Shown here piece after piece: positions 11,317 through 22,500 of a stretch of DNA of 64,000 bases (position 1 is its first letter; each line of letters starts with the position of its first letter). Source of the DNA: Ophiosphaerella korrae (Eukaryota; Ascomycota; Dothideomycetes; Pleosporales; Phaeosphaeriaceae); NCBI GenBank assembly GCA_028456385.1, contig JALNQF010000043.1, positions 62,001 to 126,000 on the forward strand. The letters run 5' to 3'. The translations under genes and the position numbers were made by a program. Below the pieces are notes generated by a model. That model did no database searches and was not told the DNA's origin. It was given only the letters and a program-made list of their open reading frames with translations.

Positions 11317-13102
11317 ATGCACGAGAGCATAGAATGGACAACGCAGACGTCTCGCCACAGTACAATTGTAACGGACAGATGCCTCGGCTATCATATGTAG
11401 AGAAGACTAATAAGCAGCAGCAACGTCACTGTGCGTCCCTTCGCCTACGGCATCACAAATTGCTTGCCTCTCCGGCGCAAGACTCCAGCTACGATGCCTC
11501 TCGACGTTTGAACTGATTAGGAGTATAAAATTACCGGCAGCTCGTCAAAGTCGCAACGCCCGTGTTGTGTGGTCGCCGCCAACCACTTCCCATCACGCAT
11601 CTACATCTGGCGTATCGACGCCTCCACGCCGCGCACCACCGCCGCGCTCACATCGCCTCCTTGTCTCCGATGACGACACTGCGCGCATATATGATCTGCG
11701 CGACGAAACCTGGAATGCAGTTATCAGTAATGGGTCAGGTGGCTCAGGCAAAAATGTACATGTCGAGTTTGGCGCAAGCGAGGACGAAGTACTGATATGG
11801 AGTGATTTTGCAGCATGTCTGAAGATATGGTGTCTCAAGACTGGCCGGCAGGTTGAGGTCAGGGACCCAAAGTTCCCTGGGAAGGATGGTCGGGGCTGGG
11901 GGTATCGACCGTCAGGCACATCGAAACAGGGTAGAAGCCAGGTCTTGGGGCTCCTCTGTCGCACGGCGGGAGTCGATGTCCTTCTCCTCCTGTCTGCGCG
12001 TACATCCGCAATTATCTCGCGCATAGAGCTGCCTACATCTGATGCGGCGAATCTGAGGTGGAGCCGTGACGGACGCTGGCTCGCCGTCTGGGATGCCGCG
12101 TCCACTGGCTACCATCTGCATATATACACTGCAGATGGACACTTATACCGAAGCATAACTCGGGAACCCACCGAAGAGGTCGATGACTGGGGCATAGAAG
12201 GCTTGGGCGTCAAGAGTGTCGAATGGCTACCTGGAAACGAGAAGCTAGCAGTAGGCGGATGGGATAGACGAGTGAGAATACTATCAACGCGGACTTTTAC
12301 TCCCGTTGTATTTCTCGACCACACAGCTACCATCCACATACCCCATGCGCCTGTATACACCGAGCACGTTGACGGCCAAGGAAACAGAACCTACGTGCTT
12401 ACGCCTCAGCCCGCTACACCACCCAAAGCCCTACTAGAAAAGAACGAAACTGCATTGATGAAGCAAGGCATAAGTATACTGACTTTCAATGTTGATGGTA
12501 CACTATGCGCAACAAGAGATGACAGCACCCCCAGCACAGTATGGGTTTGGGACCTCCAAAGCCTCCAAGCACGCACAGTTCTGATCCAATACTCGCCGGT
12601 CAAGACTCTGCAATGGCATCCCCATGACCCAAACCGACTTCTCATACATACAACACACGACTCTCCCACCGTCTACCTCTACACAACAATGCCTTTCTTA
12701 TCCTCTCCCTCCTCACCCCAACACCCGCCCGACATTCTCGATCTCGCCATACACATCACCAAGCCCGCAAGCCCCCTCGCGCCCAAATGGTCCTCGCAAT
12801 GGCTCCCTACGCCTCCCGGCAAGAAACCTGTTTTCGTGCTCGGACACCAACAGGCGTACGTGCTCGTCTGGCCCGTGGGCAAAGACCAGATTCTGCGGTT
12901 TGAGAACGACGACGCGGAGCAGTCTGACGATAGCTTGTATGATATCCTGACGGGGAGGACGCCGGTACCACAGATGAGGGATGAAGAGGGCGACGAGGAG
13001 GGAGACAGTGTGCAGAGCGCGGGGCTAGAAGACACATTCAGGGGAAGGGGCGTAAGGAAAGGAGGAGGCCTCGACGAAAGCGGCCTCGACGAAATGTTTT
13101 GA
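11317..13102 (+). CDS. WD40-repeat protein of the WRAP73/WDR8 family
   Basis: The main exon is open from about 11420 to 13102. Its start reads SLCVPSPTASQIACL...STFELIRSIKLP...VVWSPP, matching the first propeller blade of WRAP73-type proteins. Later landmarks are LLVSDDDTARIYDLRD, LRWSRDGRWLAVWD, GIKSVEWLPG-like (GVKSVEWLPGNEKLAVGG), TVWVWDLQSL and YSPVKTLQWHP. The best start I see is ATG 11317, with a short exon 11317-11359, intron 11360-11420 (GTACAA...branch ACTAAT...CAG) and exon 11421-13102, giving 574 residues; this first exon is weakly supported. Family members work at centrosomes or spindle pole bodies in anchoring microtubules; that role here is inferred. The C-terminus is acidic then Gly/Arg-rich. 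Confidence 0.8.
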
Positions 13103-13175
13103 CCTCGACACGAAAAAGAATTACTTGAAAATCTCAACAAAAACCCCACCCTCACAGCCCCAAATGCCCTCCTCC

Positions 13176-13625
13176 TCACTCCTTCTTCCCCCCACCCTCC
13201 CCTTCCTCAAACCCCCACCGCCCAGTCTGATCCAAGCCCAACGGATTATCCCCCGTCTGCACCTTCCCGCCAATCTTGTCTGGCCCGCTATAACTATCCT
13301 TATTCTTGCCGCCCAACAACTCAGACCGCTCCTCCTCGGTGCCCAGCAGCGGGCCCAGCACGCCGCGTGTCGACCCGCCGATTGCGTTGCCCAGCGGGCC
13401 TGTTACGCCTTTTTCTAGCGGGTAGCCGATGGGGCGGAGCGCGGTGTTGAGGACCTTGCCTGGTTGGGTGTGTTAGGGGGGATTGAGCAAGGGGCGGGAT
13501 GGGTGGGTGGGGGACATACCCGCTGGGTCGCCGATTGCGCTGAGGAGGCCGCCTGAGCCTGTGGATTCGGGCTCTTCTTGCTTGTTGGTGGTGGGGACGT
13601 GTGTTGTTTCTTCCTTGTCGGGCAT
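13176..13625 (-). CDS. Small hydrophilic Gly-rich protein, unknown function
   Basis: Exons 13625-13520 and 13459-13176 (reverse strand), separated by a 60-nt intron (GTATGT...AACCAG), encode 129 residues. The start MPDKEETTHV is followed by a Gly/Leu segment (GGLLSAIGDPAGKVLNTALR) continuing PIGYPLEKGVTGPLGNAIGG, and a charged tail with DNPLGLDQTGRWGFEEG. I have the impression this belongs to a widespread fungal family of small soluble proteins of unknown role. It has no signal peptide or clear membrane segment. It converges on the WRAP73-like gene with 73 bases between the two stop codons. Confidence 0.75.
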
Positions 13626-14242
13626 TTTGGCGGTTGGGGGTGCTGATCTAGTATGTGGAAGGTGAAATTTGCTCAAGTTAGTGGACGGGCTTTTGGGAAT
13701 GAAATTGTGGGAGGGAGATTAGATAGGGAGTTGTGGGTGTTGCTCAAGTAGGATGCGATATCAAGCTTCGGAGAGATGTGACGTCAGGTGCGGGTGCGCG
13801 ACGGGTGATGACGATCGCTAGGTTGAGTGGGGTTAGTGGAAGTTACATGACGGCTTGGCTGATCCGGTGGGGTCGTCGCTTGCAAAGGAAGATGGAATGG
13901 GGAATCATTTTTAGTGTTATACTATTTATGGAACCAGAGACTTATTAGTGTTGTCCTTCCCACGTCAAGCAAGGGGTAACCGTCCAAGGCGCTGCACTTC
14001 CACGTTCATCCATATGCATCTACTAAAGCAATAAGTATGGAGATGATGCATCGCAAAGGTTGGGGATAGTCTGCAATCATAAGGTAAAGCAGACAAGCGG
14101 CCGTGAAATTTGGAACAAGGCAACATGCTGAAGTAATCATGCTCGGTACAACTGGGTTGATCGCCAAGTCAAGTCGGTAGGATACGAGACTGGAACATTG
14201 TTGAGTAGGATGTAGGGGCTAGCAAGCTCATTACTTGAACCA
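13626..14242. other. Intergenic, 0.62 kb
   Basis: Upstream region of the small gene and downstream region of the GNAT gene. No gene recognised; short frames only. Confidence 0.5.
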
Positions 14243-16089
14243 CTAGGCCATGGTGGGGCGGCTGTTGGGGTTGATTGTCTCCGCGGTCTGGCGAGAGAAG
14301 TAACAAGCATCGACCACCTTGCCGTGCTTGTAGCCAATTTTCTTGATGTGACCAGTACGTGAGAAGCCAAATGGTTTCAAGTAGTCGTAGGAAGTGGTAT
14401 CCTTCTCGCCATTTTCGACATGCACGGTAAGGAGGATCGTCTTCATGACCCTAGTTGGGCCGTGTTTGAGGTACTCGTGCTCGTTCTGATATGGGTATCC
14501 TCCACGAGCCTTGTAGCTGGTATCGCACATCTCGAGGAGCTTGTCTAAGAGACATTGCGCAATCTTGTGACAGGTGAAACCGGGATGAACGTACAGGTCC
14601 ATGTCAAAGGTGAAGCGATACATGCTGGAGGGGTTGCAGTATTCTTCGAGGCAGACATAGCCAACGACGCGGTCGCCAATATAGCCTCTAGCTCCTTGGG
14701 GCTTATTGCCTCTAGCAATAGCTACGAGAAATGGAAGACCAGCTTTGATAACTGCATCAATACGATCACGCATCTGATCCTCCGTGAGAGCCTCGAATTC
14801 ATTGGCGTAGATGGAGTGCTCAATGTAGTAGTTGTAGATTTGCTTTTTTTCAGTGAGCTAACAGTTTTTAGATATTATAGGGAAAAACTTACAGCGATTC
14901 CTCTAACATCTTCTGGTTGTACGGGACGAAGATAGACGTTTGAAGTGAGGTTAATGCGGTTATCATCTACCGGAGGTACATGGTAGGTAGGAACATATTG
15001 GGTGACAGGACGACTCTGCCTTTCGAGCCTCTTGCGAGCATTCCGTTTCCGCCGCTCCAAGATTCCTTGAACCCGCTTGTCCGAGGGGATTAGAAGGTCG
15101 ACGCCGTTCAAGGTGTTACCGATGTCTTGTGGATCAACGCGTGCGTCGGGAACTTCGAGTGCATTGAGATAGTAGGTGTCATCTTCCATTCGCTCCCAAA
15201 AAGGAGGATCAGACTCGACGTCGATATCGCTCAGTGGAGCAGGCGCACGTTCAGGGAAATTCTTCCAGAATTCCGCCGTTGACTCGTTACCGATCCTCGT
15301 GGTGATCCAATACCTGGGCACGATTTCCTTGCAAATCCTATCGTCCGCAAGCGTGGGGTTAAGAACGCTGTTATCAATAATGTTAAAACATTCTTTACTG
15401 TGACCGTTCATCCACAATTCAACACCACGTCCAAAGTTTCGTGCGACGTAACCCCGGCGGGCAGCCCAATCTGCTGGAGGCGGCATCCAGTCACCATTCC
15501 AGGCAATCAGTTTCTTGACGTCATAATCAAGATCGCCGTTACTATTAGACTTAAAGGTTACACCTCCGTCGCCGCTGCTTGAGTCGCTAGGTGCAGGCTT
15601 CATGTCCGAACTTTTGGGCCAGACCGGCTTCTTTGGTGGTGCTTTTACGCGCGACCATCGCGGGTTTGAGTACCTGGGCGCGTTGGGGGGAGCTTTGAGA
15701 ATTGGTCTTCCAACATAGACGGTAGGCACCTCATTGGTTGGCTCTTTTACCGCGTTAGTCTTTCCAGCAACGTTATTAGCTTCAACGGTGCCCTCTTCAG
15801 AGTTAGGGGTAGTAGTGGGTGGCGAAATTGGACGAGTCGTGCCATCACTGTACACGTTTAGATGCAATCTGCTTCACAGACACTTTCAGACCTACGGTGA
15901 TGACTGAAATTTCCCAGAAGGGCCAGCCTTGGACTTGTGGGAGAGCGTGGAAGATCCTGCAGCAGGAGTGCGATCTTGAGGTGCTGTGGTTGCGGCGGCT
16001 GGAGTCGCAGCAACTTCAGTTTTAGTCATTGCAGGAGCACGCTTGCGGAGATGAGGAGGCACGTATGCACTCGCAGGTAGGCCTGCCAT
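14243..16089 (-). CDS. GNAT-family acetyltransferase-like protein
   Basis: Reverse-strand exons 16089-15896, 15847-14893 and 14842-14243 encode 582 residues from the start MAGLPASAYVPPHLRKRAP. Intron 1 is 48 nt (GTAGGT...CTAAAC...TACAG) and intron 2 is 50 nt (GTAAGT...AAAG). The first 360 residues are Pro/Ser-rich and basic, with a conserved-looking stretch DYDVKKLIAWNGDWMPPP. The last 215 residues resemble a GNAT fold: VYLRPVQPEDVRGIAQIYNYY, then a core with VVGYVCLEEYC and FDMDLYVHPGFTCHKIAQCL, where the usual acetyl-CoA loop Arg/Gln-x-x-Gly is poorly conserved. The substrate is unknown. An open frame with an intron-like 51-nt segment continues upstream to about 16650, so the true N-terminus may lie further out. 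Confidence 0.75.
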
Positions 16090-17140
16090 GTCTTCGTCCT
16101 TTGCTTTACTATTCTTATTGTGCGTACGTCTTCGGTGTGTCTTGTTAGGTTTGGGGGTGAGGTTGGGTTTGTTGTGCGAGAGTTTACTTATAGTCGAAGG
16201 CACCTTATCAAAGTTAGTGGCAATTTTACCTGGTATTGAACAATAGAAACTTACAATACCAAATATTGCCTTTTGAGCGGCCCAATCATCAGCCCGTGTT
16301 GCGGATGACTCTTTCACCGCCTTGAAATCTACGTGTTTCCAGTGGGTGCTATTTCGTTTGTTCTGTTGCCATATCAGGGAAGATCTCCGTTTCGGGTGAT
16401 ATTTTGCCAGTGAAGTGAAGTGGAATGAAGCGAGCGCGGATAATGCATGTGAAAATTGAAAATGAACAGCCAATGTATAGTGAGAATTGGGGAGGATTGC
16501 AGCAGAGGATAGACGTACCCGGGGATTCACATTCATATCTCGATCATTCTGCTGGGAAGCATGTATTGTGCCATCTGGTTCGTTGGGGGCATGGGTTGGT
16601 GACTCGGGCATCGGACCCATTGGCTCGTTTGAAAAGTTGTTCGCTGCTAGTTGCAAGAAGAATCGTGGCTCGGGAAGAGTATTCTAGATAATGATGCTTT
16701 CGTATCATCCAAGTAGCGAACACGGGCTACTGTCAAATGGGCAGGCGCTACTGCGAGTGTTTACATGAGGTAGGAGTGGCTGACACATGACGTGCCCTTG
16801 GTAGCTTAGGAAGCACAGCACATTGTTGAATATTTGATTCATTGTGGATAGACAAGGAATTGATCCTGCAGCTACCCTATCCAGCAAAATAATGAGCGAA
16901 TGGCCAAATTGAAGCCATGCATTCTATAAAGCGCAGAAACCAAACTTTGCGCAGCCTTGATTTTCGTCGGGCTCAAAACCAGTGCGACGTCTGGCACTTT
17001 ATGCAGTCCTGGAAAATGCCCATCAGGAAATCAACAGACTCAGTGTTTGCTGCAGACGAAACGTACATAGGAGACGCATCGCCCAGACCATTCACTACTC
17101 AGTTCGTATCAGGTATAGTCAATCCAGGCTAGTTTGTGTA
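16090..17140. other. Upstream region of GNAT gene; possible extra 5' exon
   Basis: On the reverse strand the frame of the GNAT gene stays open to about 16656. It includes WKHVDFKAVKESSATRADDW and, after a stop-free 51-nt segment with GTAAGT...CACTAAC...AAG ends (16253-16203), a Lys-rich stretch leading into the chosen start. This may be an N-terminal extension or a transcribed leader. Nothing else was seen from 16.7 to 17.14 kb. Confidence 0.4.
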
Positions 17141-17144
17141 TCAT

Positions 17145-17190
17145 ATGGGGGTCTGCAAAACGTCGTTTTAGAGACCCCCAATATAGGGGT
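17145..17190. repeat. Near-perfect inverted repeat plus a third copy of its arm
   Basis: GGGGGTCTGCAAAACG is followed after one base by its near-complement CGTTTTAGAGACCCCC (14 of 16 positions pair). A third, direct, diverged copy (GGGGTCCGGAAAACGG) follows at about 17187-17202. The arrangement could form a cruciform and resembles decayed transposon ends, but no coding region accompanies it. Confidence 0.6.
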
Positions 17191-17357
17191 CCGGAAAACG
17201 GTAGAAGAAGAACTGTTAATGCGGTTGAGTTAATTCCACTTACTTTTAACGTGCACGCGTAAACTATAGGTCTGCTGCAAATTAGCTATTTAGCTCTGTT
17301 TAGTTCTAAAGCAAAAGAACTCAAAACATACTTTTCTGTAGCCGTACGGAAGGGAGG

Positions 17358-17414
17358 TACTGAGTTTCTAAGCAACTACAGTTGCTTAGCTTTCCCATAG
17401 ATACTTTCTCAGTA
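17358..17414. repeat. Nested inverted repeat
   Basis: Perfect 10-bp arms CTAAGCAACT/AGTTGCTTAG (17368-17389) with a 2-nt loop sit inside outer arms TACTGAG (17358-17364) and CTCAGTA (17408-17414). No gene is near; this is part of a repeat-rich stretch. Confidence 0.6.
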
Positions 17415-17523
17415 GGGATGAACATTAGTATGTAGGCACGTTGCCCCTTGTACAAATTGTGCCCATCTTTTATCAGATAAGCTTGTGATGGAAGAAGCAA
17501 GAAAAATAAGAGAAGGCAGCACC

Positions 17524-17579
17524 AGGAGGCAGTGCTCTGACGAGGGAAACATGTTGCCCTCGTCAGAACACTGTCTCCT
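17524..17579. repeat. Long hairpin, 23-bp arms, 10-nt loop
   Basis: Left arm 17524-17546 and right arm 17557-17579 pair over 23 positions, with one G-T pair and one mismatch. The core TCTGACGAGGG/CCCTCGTCAGA is perfect. The loop AAACATGTTG is itself largely palindromic. It could be a transposon end, a terminator-like fold or the stem of a small RNA precursor; the sequence alone does not decide. Confidence 0.7.
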
Positions 17580-17584
17580 ATCTA

Positions 17585-17960
17585 CTCTCTACTATGCGAG
17601 CTCAAAGAAAGTATTTATTTTGAGCTGCATAGAAGACCTTGATATCTTGAGACTACTGACCACGTGCATCATTTTAAAATATTGTTCTAGCCTTATACCT
17701 TCTTGCCTCTTTACTCTTCCCTATGTAAATTCAAAAAAGGGTTTCCTTTATGATGGTTCTCAGACCTCAAGTTATTGACCCTTAGCAACATTTCAAGTTG
17801 CTGCCTTGGCCCTAAACCCGCTCCTCTCTCGACCATGCAACTTAAAAAACGTCCTTTTTTGGTGGTGACTTAAGAAAATTCTCAGACTATAAAACAATTA
17901 ACTACGGCGCTTCAGAAATCAAAAGTCACAATATAGGACCTAGTTAGGACCTAGTTAGGG
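17585..17960. repeat. Diverged tandem repeat, period about 115-130 bp
   Basis: Three blocks starting near 17594, 17722 and 17836 share the pattern CTATG(C/T)..(A/C)TTCAAA(A/G)AA followed by T-rich sequence and a TCTCAGAC/CTTGAGAC motif. At 17936-17960 there is also a short perfect direct repeat AGGACCTAGTT. The copies are strongly diverged, consistent with an old repeat altered by mutation. Confidence 0.35.
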
Positions 17961-18405
17961 AGCTTTTTAGCTCTTTCTAGGTTGTCGAGACATAAAAAAC
18001 CGTGAACGATGATGGGATGCAGCGTCCTGTGGGAGGGAACAGTTCAGGCGATCGGCAAAGTGTTCCATTTTTGGCACCGGATGCTACAAAGGCGTTCCAA
18101 CAGTTTTTGAGAAGTTGGAACGCCACCAAAGTTGTGTTGCACAAGAACTTGTAAAGCGACAACCTCAAACCGAAATAACCCAAAATTTCGACAAATCTAT
18201 CCGAGTTTATTCTAGAGATTATTGAAAAAGCCTCAGGAGTAAAGCTTGCGTTGCTGTGTTGATAAAATTGTCGCAAGTCAAGTGCTGGGGCAGCAAACTC
18301 TTTGCAAATCAGCTTCAACGAACAGCATCGTGGCAAGTTTAGCCGAGCGAGCATCATCACAACTGCCTGGCAGACACAACAACACCAAACATTCAGCAAA
18401 GCAAC

Positions 18406-19188
18406 ATGCTTTCCATACTTCGAAAGGCCCGCCTGAAAGACAAGGAGATGAGAATATTGATGCTGTGGGTGCTGCACATTTTCAATTGGGTGACTGCAGG
18501 CTGATTGGGAAGGGGCCTAGACAATGCAGGGAAGACGACGATTGTGAAGAAGATTATGAACGAGGACGTCAACACGGTGAGCCCTACGCTCGGCTTCATC
18601 ATTAAGACGATTGAGTATGATGGGTATGAGAAAGGCCTGCAAGGACCAATGGCGATGCTGACTCAAGAAGCTACAAACTGAACATATGTACTACACCTGT
18701 TTGTGTCCGTTAGGCAGGGGAAGCTAACTGGACAGGGGATGTTGGAGGTCAGAAGACGCTGCGCACGTACTGGAAGAACTATTTCGAGAAGACGGACACG
18801 CTTATCTGGGTGGTGGATGCGACAGATCGCGAGCGGATGGACGATTGTCGCCACGAGCTAGCAGGTTTGCTGCAGGAAGAGGTGGGTAAGGGCAATTTGG
18901 ATGGGAACATTGGCTGACGTGACAAGCGGCTTTCTGGGGCAAGCTTGCTTGTGTTCAAGAACAAGAGCGATATTTCTGGCGCCATGACTGAGGATGAGGT
19001 GCGGTCGGTATGTGAATTGGACTGGTTGTCAGGGCAGCGTTAACGGGTGCTCGCAGGGCCTGCGTCTCGAGGCGATCCAGACACATCGCTGGACCATCAT
19101 GGCATGCAGCGCGATGACGGGTATGCAGCTGCAGGAGGGACTTGAGTGGGTGGTACAGGATGCCAAAGCAAGACTGTTCCTATATTGA
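18406..19188 (+). CDS. ARL2: Arl2-type small GTPase, six exons
   Basis: Exons 18406-18464, 18513-18623, 18671-18687, 18736-18881, 18927-19007 and 19057-19188 join to 181 residues. The five introns are 45-49 nt, with usual donors (GTGGGT, GTATGA, GTACTA, GTGGGT, GTATGT). Exon 3 is only 17 nt. The protein starts [14 protein letters not shown] and has the nucleotide-binding motifs in order: P-loop GLDNAGKT (21-28), switch region [16 protein letters not shown] (63-68), NKSD (123-126) and SAMTG (156-160). The length and MLSILRK start fit Arl2 (yeast Cin4, fission yeast Alp41) rather than Arf1, and Gly2 for myristoylation is absent. Arl2 proteins act with tubulin cofactors in tubulin folding and microtubule integrity. 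Every motif is intact, so the gene looks functional. Confidence 0.92.
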
Positions 19189-19576
19189 GAGTGTGAGACT
19201 AGCTAGGCACGACATGGCACGGCTGCGTGGCTGCAACCTTGGATGGCAAATGCGGATGGCGTGCAGATAGCGACTCAGCAAATACTCGGAGAAATAAACA
19301 AACACCAGTTGAGTGCAGCACTCACGCTCTTTGATATTTTGATACAGTTCAATTCATTCGCTTGTTCCTGGTTCCGCCCTTGCCCATTGATCAGCGTCTC
19401 GTTTCAGACAAGGTGAAACAGCCGAGAGTCAAGCAATTTGACGACAGACCGACCGGGATTACCATTGACTACCGAGCATCTTCATTCCAGGCCCGAGTCG
19501 CCCTCCCGCAGCACATAGCGGCCTGTGTCAACGGACCCGACCAGCCAAGCCTGAATTTGCTTTCCTCTCGCCCACC
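19189..19576. other. Intergenic, 0.39 kb
   Basis: Short spacer between the Arl2 gene and the DUF4045/gelsolin gene on the same strand. It should carry the promoter of the latter. No other feature seen. Confidence 0.5.
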
Positions 19577-22500
19577 ATGGCCGACGAAATCGACCCGTCT
19601 GAGTTTGTGCAGCGCATTCGACAGCTTGGCGAGCAGCGAGACCAGCAGGATGCCGAGCGAGTGAAGAAGCTTGAGGAAGATTTGATCCAGGGCCGCAGTG
19701 AGAGACTAGCGCGGCGAGCAGGTGCGTTGTTTCTGTGCCGGGTGCCCCTCTCTCGCCATTGAGCTGATGTTGGTGTTTTGACAGAACGAGCCCGCTCCAT
19801 TTCGCCCGACAAGCCCATCACACCGCAGTCGCTGTCGATACGTTCGGCCACGGCCACCCCACGAGACATGGAGGAAAAGGCTGCCAGCACGCCTACGCCC
19901 ATCATGAGCCCGCCGCTGGCCCAGGACACCGAGCAGCCCAGCAAGCCCGTGACGAGCGCCGCCGCATTGGGCCGCTCAGGCACCCTCTCGTGGAAGCAGA
20001 GGCCGCAGTCGGGCAGCATGCGGCGGCCCCTCTCGGTCGCCTCGCGGTCGCCCGAACGGCCGGCCTCGACGTCGCCCACCAAGACACCGGAGCCCTCGTC
20101 GCCAGACCCCAGCGCGTCACGCAGCTCGATAGCAGCATCGCTGGGCGCAAAGGACCCCTCGTGGTTCAAGCAGACGCCCGACCGCGGCGCCGGCTCAGCA
20201 GCATATATACGCAGCCAGGACGAGTCTGCCTCGGCCGCAGGCCCCGCGTCTGGCAAGAGACAGCTACCGGGCATGTCACGCGAATCGACCGTTGAGCCCG
20301 AGGTCGGCAGCCCTCTGCCCGTCCTCGACTCGCAGAAGTTTGCCCCGCCTTCCGAACACGGCGGCGCCTCTGTCGATGGCGGGGAGAGCGAGCGAGCTGC
20401 ACGTGGCCTGGCAATGTCGCCCACCCAGGAGAGGATGCTGCCGGAGCGCGCCCGCTCCTCGTCTCCCACTAAGGGTATGGGCGGCTTCGTCCAAAGCGCC
20501 ATGCTGAAGCGCAGCGACAGCGTCTCCAAGAGGTGGAGCACGCAGACACCGCCCAGCCTGACTAGACAGGGCTCGACACTGAGCAACCGTGGCAGCGCCA
20601 TGGCTGGCTATGGCTCTCTCACCAAGGCCGAGCGGCCCAGCAGCCTGAGCAGAGACAACTCGATTGAGCCTTCTTCGCGCCCTACCTCCAGCCATAGCAA
20701 TGCTACCATCACTAAGCGCCCAGACGCTGACAGAACGTCCAGGGACGAGTTTGTCAAGCCCGCGCTGCCTCATCACAGCCGAAGCAAATCCGTCGCCTCT
20801 TCGTTCAGCGAGAGAGACCAGCCACAGGATGAGACCTCACCTCCCAGCCCCTCCAAGAGATGGAGCCCCACCAAGTCAAGCTGGCTCGAAAATGCCCTCA
20901 ACAAGCCCAATTCTCCCAAGCCCAAACAAGCTCCTCCAGCACAGCCCGCATGGATGGCCGAAATCAATCGCATCAAACAGCAGCGTAGTAGCGTAGATCT
21001 TGGCAAGGATTCCTCTGCAGAGCCTTTTGGGTCCGGTCGGACATCGCCAATCAAGGATATCCAGCTGAAGCCAGCAACACTGCGCAGGGTCGGCTCTCCA
21101 GTCAAGGATGCGCTAGCTGATCCTGAGAAGATTGAGCCGCCTGCAAGTCTTCGCAAATTCGATCTTCCAAAGCGAGATTTGCCTACTGAGCCCGAGAAGA
21201 GCGAGAAGCTGGCCGAGCCGCAGCCATCATCAAATAAGGAGGAAGAGGCGCAATCCGAGGTTTCCCCCGCGACAACAGAATCGATCCAAGAGACGCCCAA
21301 GGCCGCTCTTGCCAAACCAGTAACCGTCACATCCAATCCAATCTCGTCACGTTTTCCACCAATGAGGCCGAAGCCAGAAGTCTCATCTACAAATGATTTC
21401 CGAGCTGGTCTCAAGCCGCGACAACCAGTTGGAGACTCTTCCAAGAAGAACGAGGTATCAGAGTTTCAAAATGTCTTTGGGAAATTGAAGAAAGCCGAGA
21501 CTAAGAACTACGTTGCGCCGGATACGCTCAAGAACAACATCTTGTCAGGCAAGAGCGCTTTGAACGTTACAGGTGGCCCAAAACCTACTGTGCGTCGCGA
21601 TGAATTTAGGGAAAGTTTGATAAAAAAGAAGAGTGCCATGCAATTGAAAGCGCAGGACACTGGTTCGGTCCTCAAGACTGCGGACAGTTCATCCCAGCCA
21701 CCTCCAACACCAGAAGCCATCTCCAAAAGAGGAGTTTTGGGCCGTGGTGACAGCATATCAAAGCCTCCACCAGAGAAACCAAAGGCTGCTACCCCAGAAG
21801 CACTGGCCAGAAAGAAGAGTCTTCGCCATTTGCAGCCTGCCGTTGATGATAAACCAGTGCAGTCAAATCCACTCTTTGCATCAAAGGAGCCGGCCAAGAC
21901 TAGTAAACTCGCAGATCGCTTCAATCCAGGGCTAGCAGGCATGCTTGCTCGTGGGCCACCTCCAATGACGACCAGCAAGTCTACATCAAGCGCTGATGGG
22001 ACTGAGTCGTCCGGCAGAGCCCCAGAGGATGAGGCAAAATCCGGGCCTGCTCCAGATCTCCAACATATGACCAAGGGCCGCGCGCGCGGACCGAAGAGGA
22101 GAGCACCAGGTGCCAAACAAGCAAACAATGAGCCGGAGAAACTCCAGTCACAAGTGGTGACCTCTGATGAGGTTACTGTTCCTTTCGAGAAGCCTAAGCA
22201 TGTCCTTCCTAGTTCTGTGCCTATCAAAACTAACGGAACACCAGAGGAGCTACCAATGACGAAGAAACCATCTAGGCAATCCCTCATAAAACCAGCAACG
22301 CCAGCAAGGTCGTCTAGGGTCGTATCAGGCCAATTCGCGGCTCCAGAACTGGAGAAGAAGGCCGAATCCCAGGATGTCTCAAAGGAGTCGCCGCGGCCAG
22401 AATCCATTTCCTCACTGGGAATGTCTTCGCCGAGTATTCCAAAGAAGCCTACATCGTTAGACCCAGAGAGAGTATCTGGGGCATATGCTACACCACAAAA

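Noticed and set aside
17977..18477. Reverse-strand frame of 166 codons overlapping the start of the Arl2 gene
   Set aside because: Overlaps the Arl2 first exons on the other strand; composition and lack of conserved motifs suggest chance.
18406..19188. Reading the Arl2 region as a pseudogene because the frame breaks five times
   Set aside because: Every break coincides with a proper GT...AG intron of 45-49 nt and all GTPase motifs are intact after splicing.
19528..20601. Reverse-strand frame of 357 codons
   Set aside because: It lies opposite the Ser/Pro-rich part of the DUF4045 gene; the GC-rich codon pattern opens the other strand. No family resemblance.
21508..22407. Reverse-strand frame of 299 codons
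   Set aside because: Also antisense to the DUF4045 gene and without recognisable protein features.
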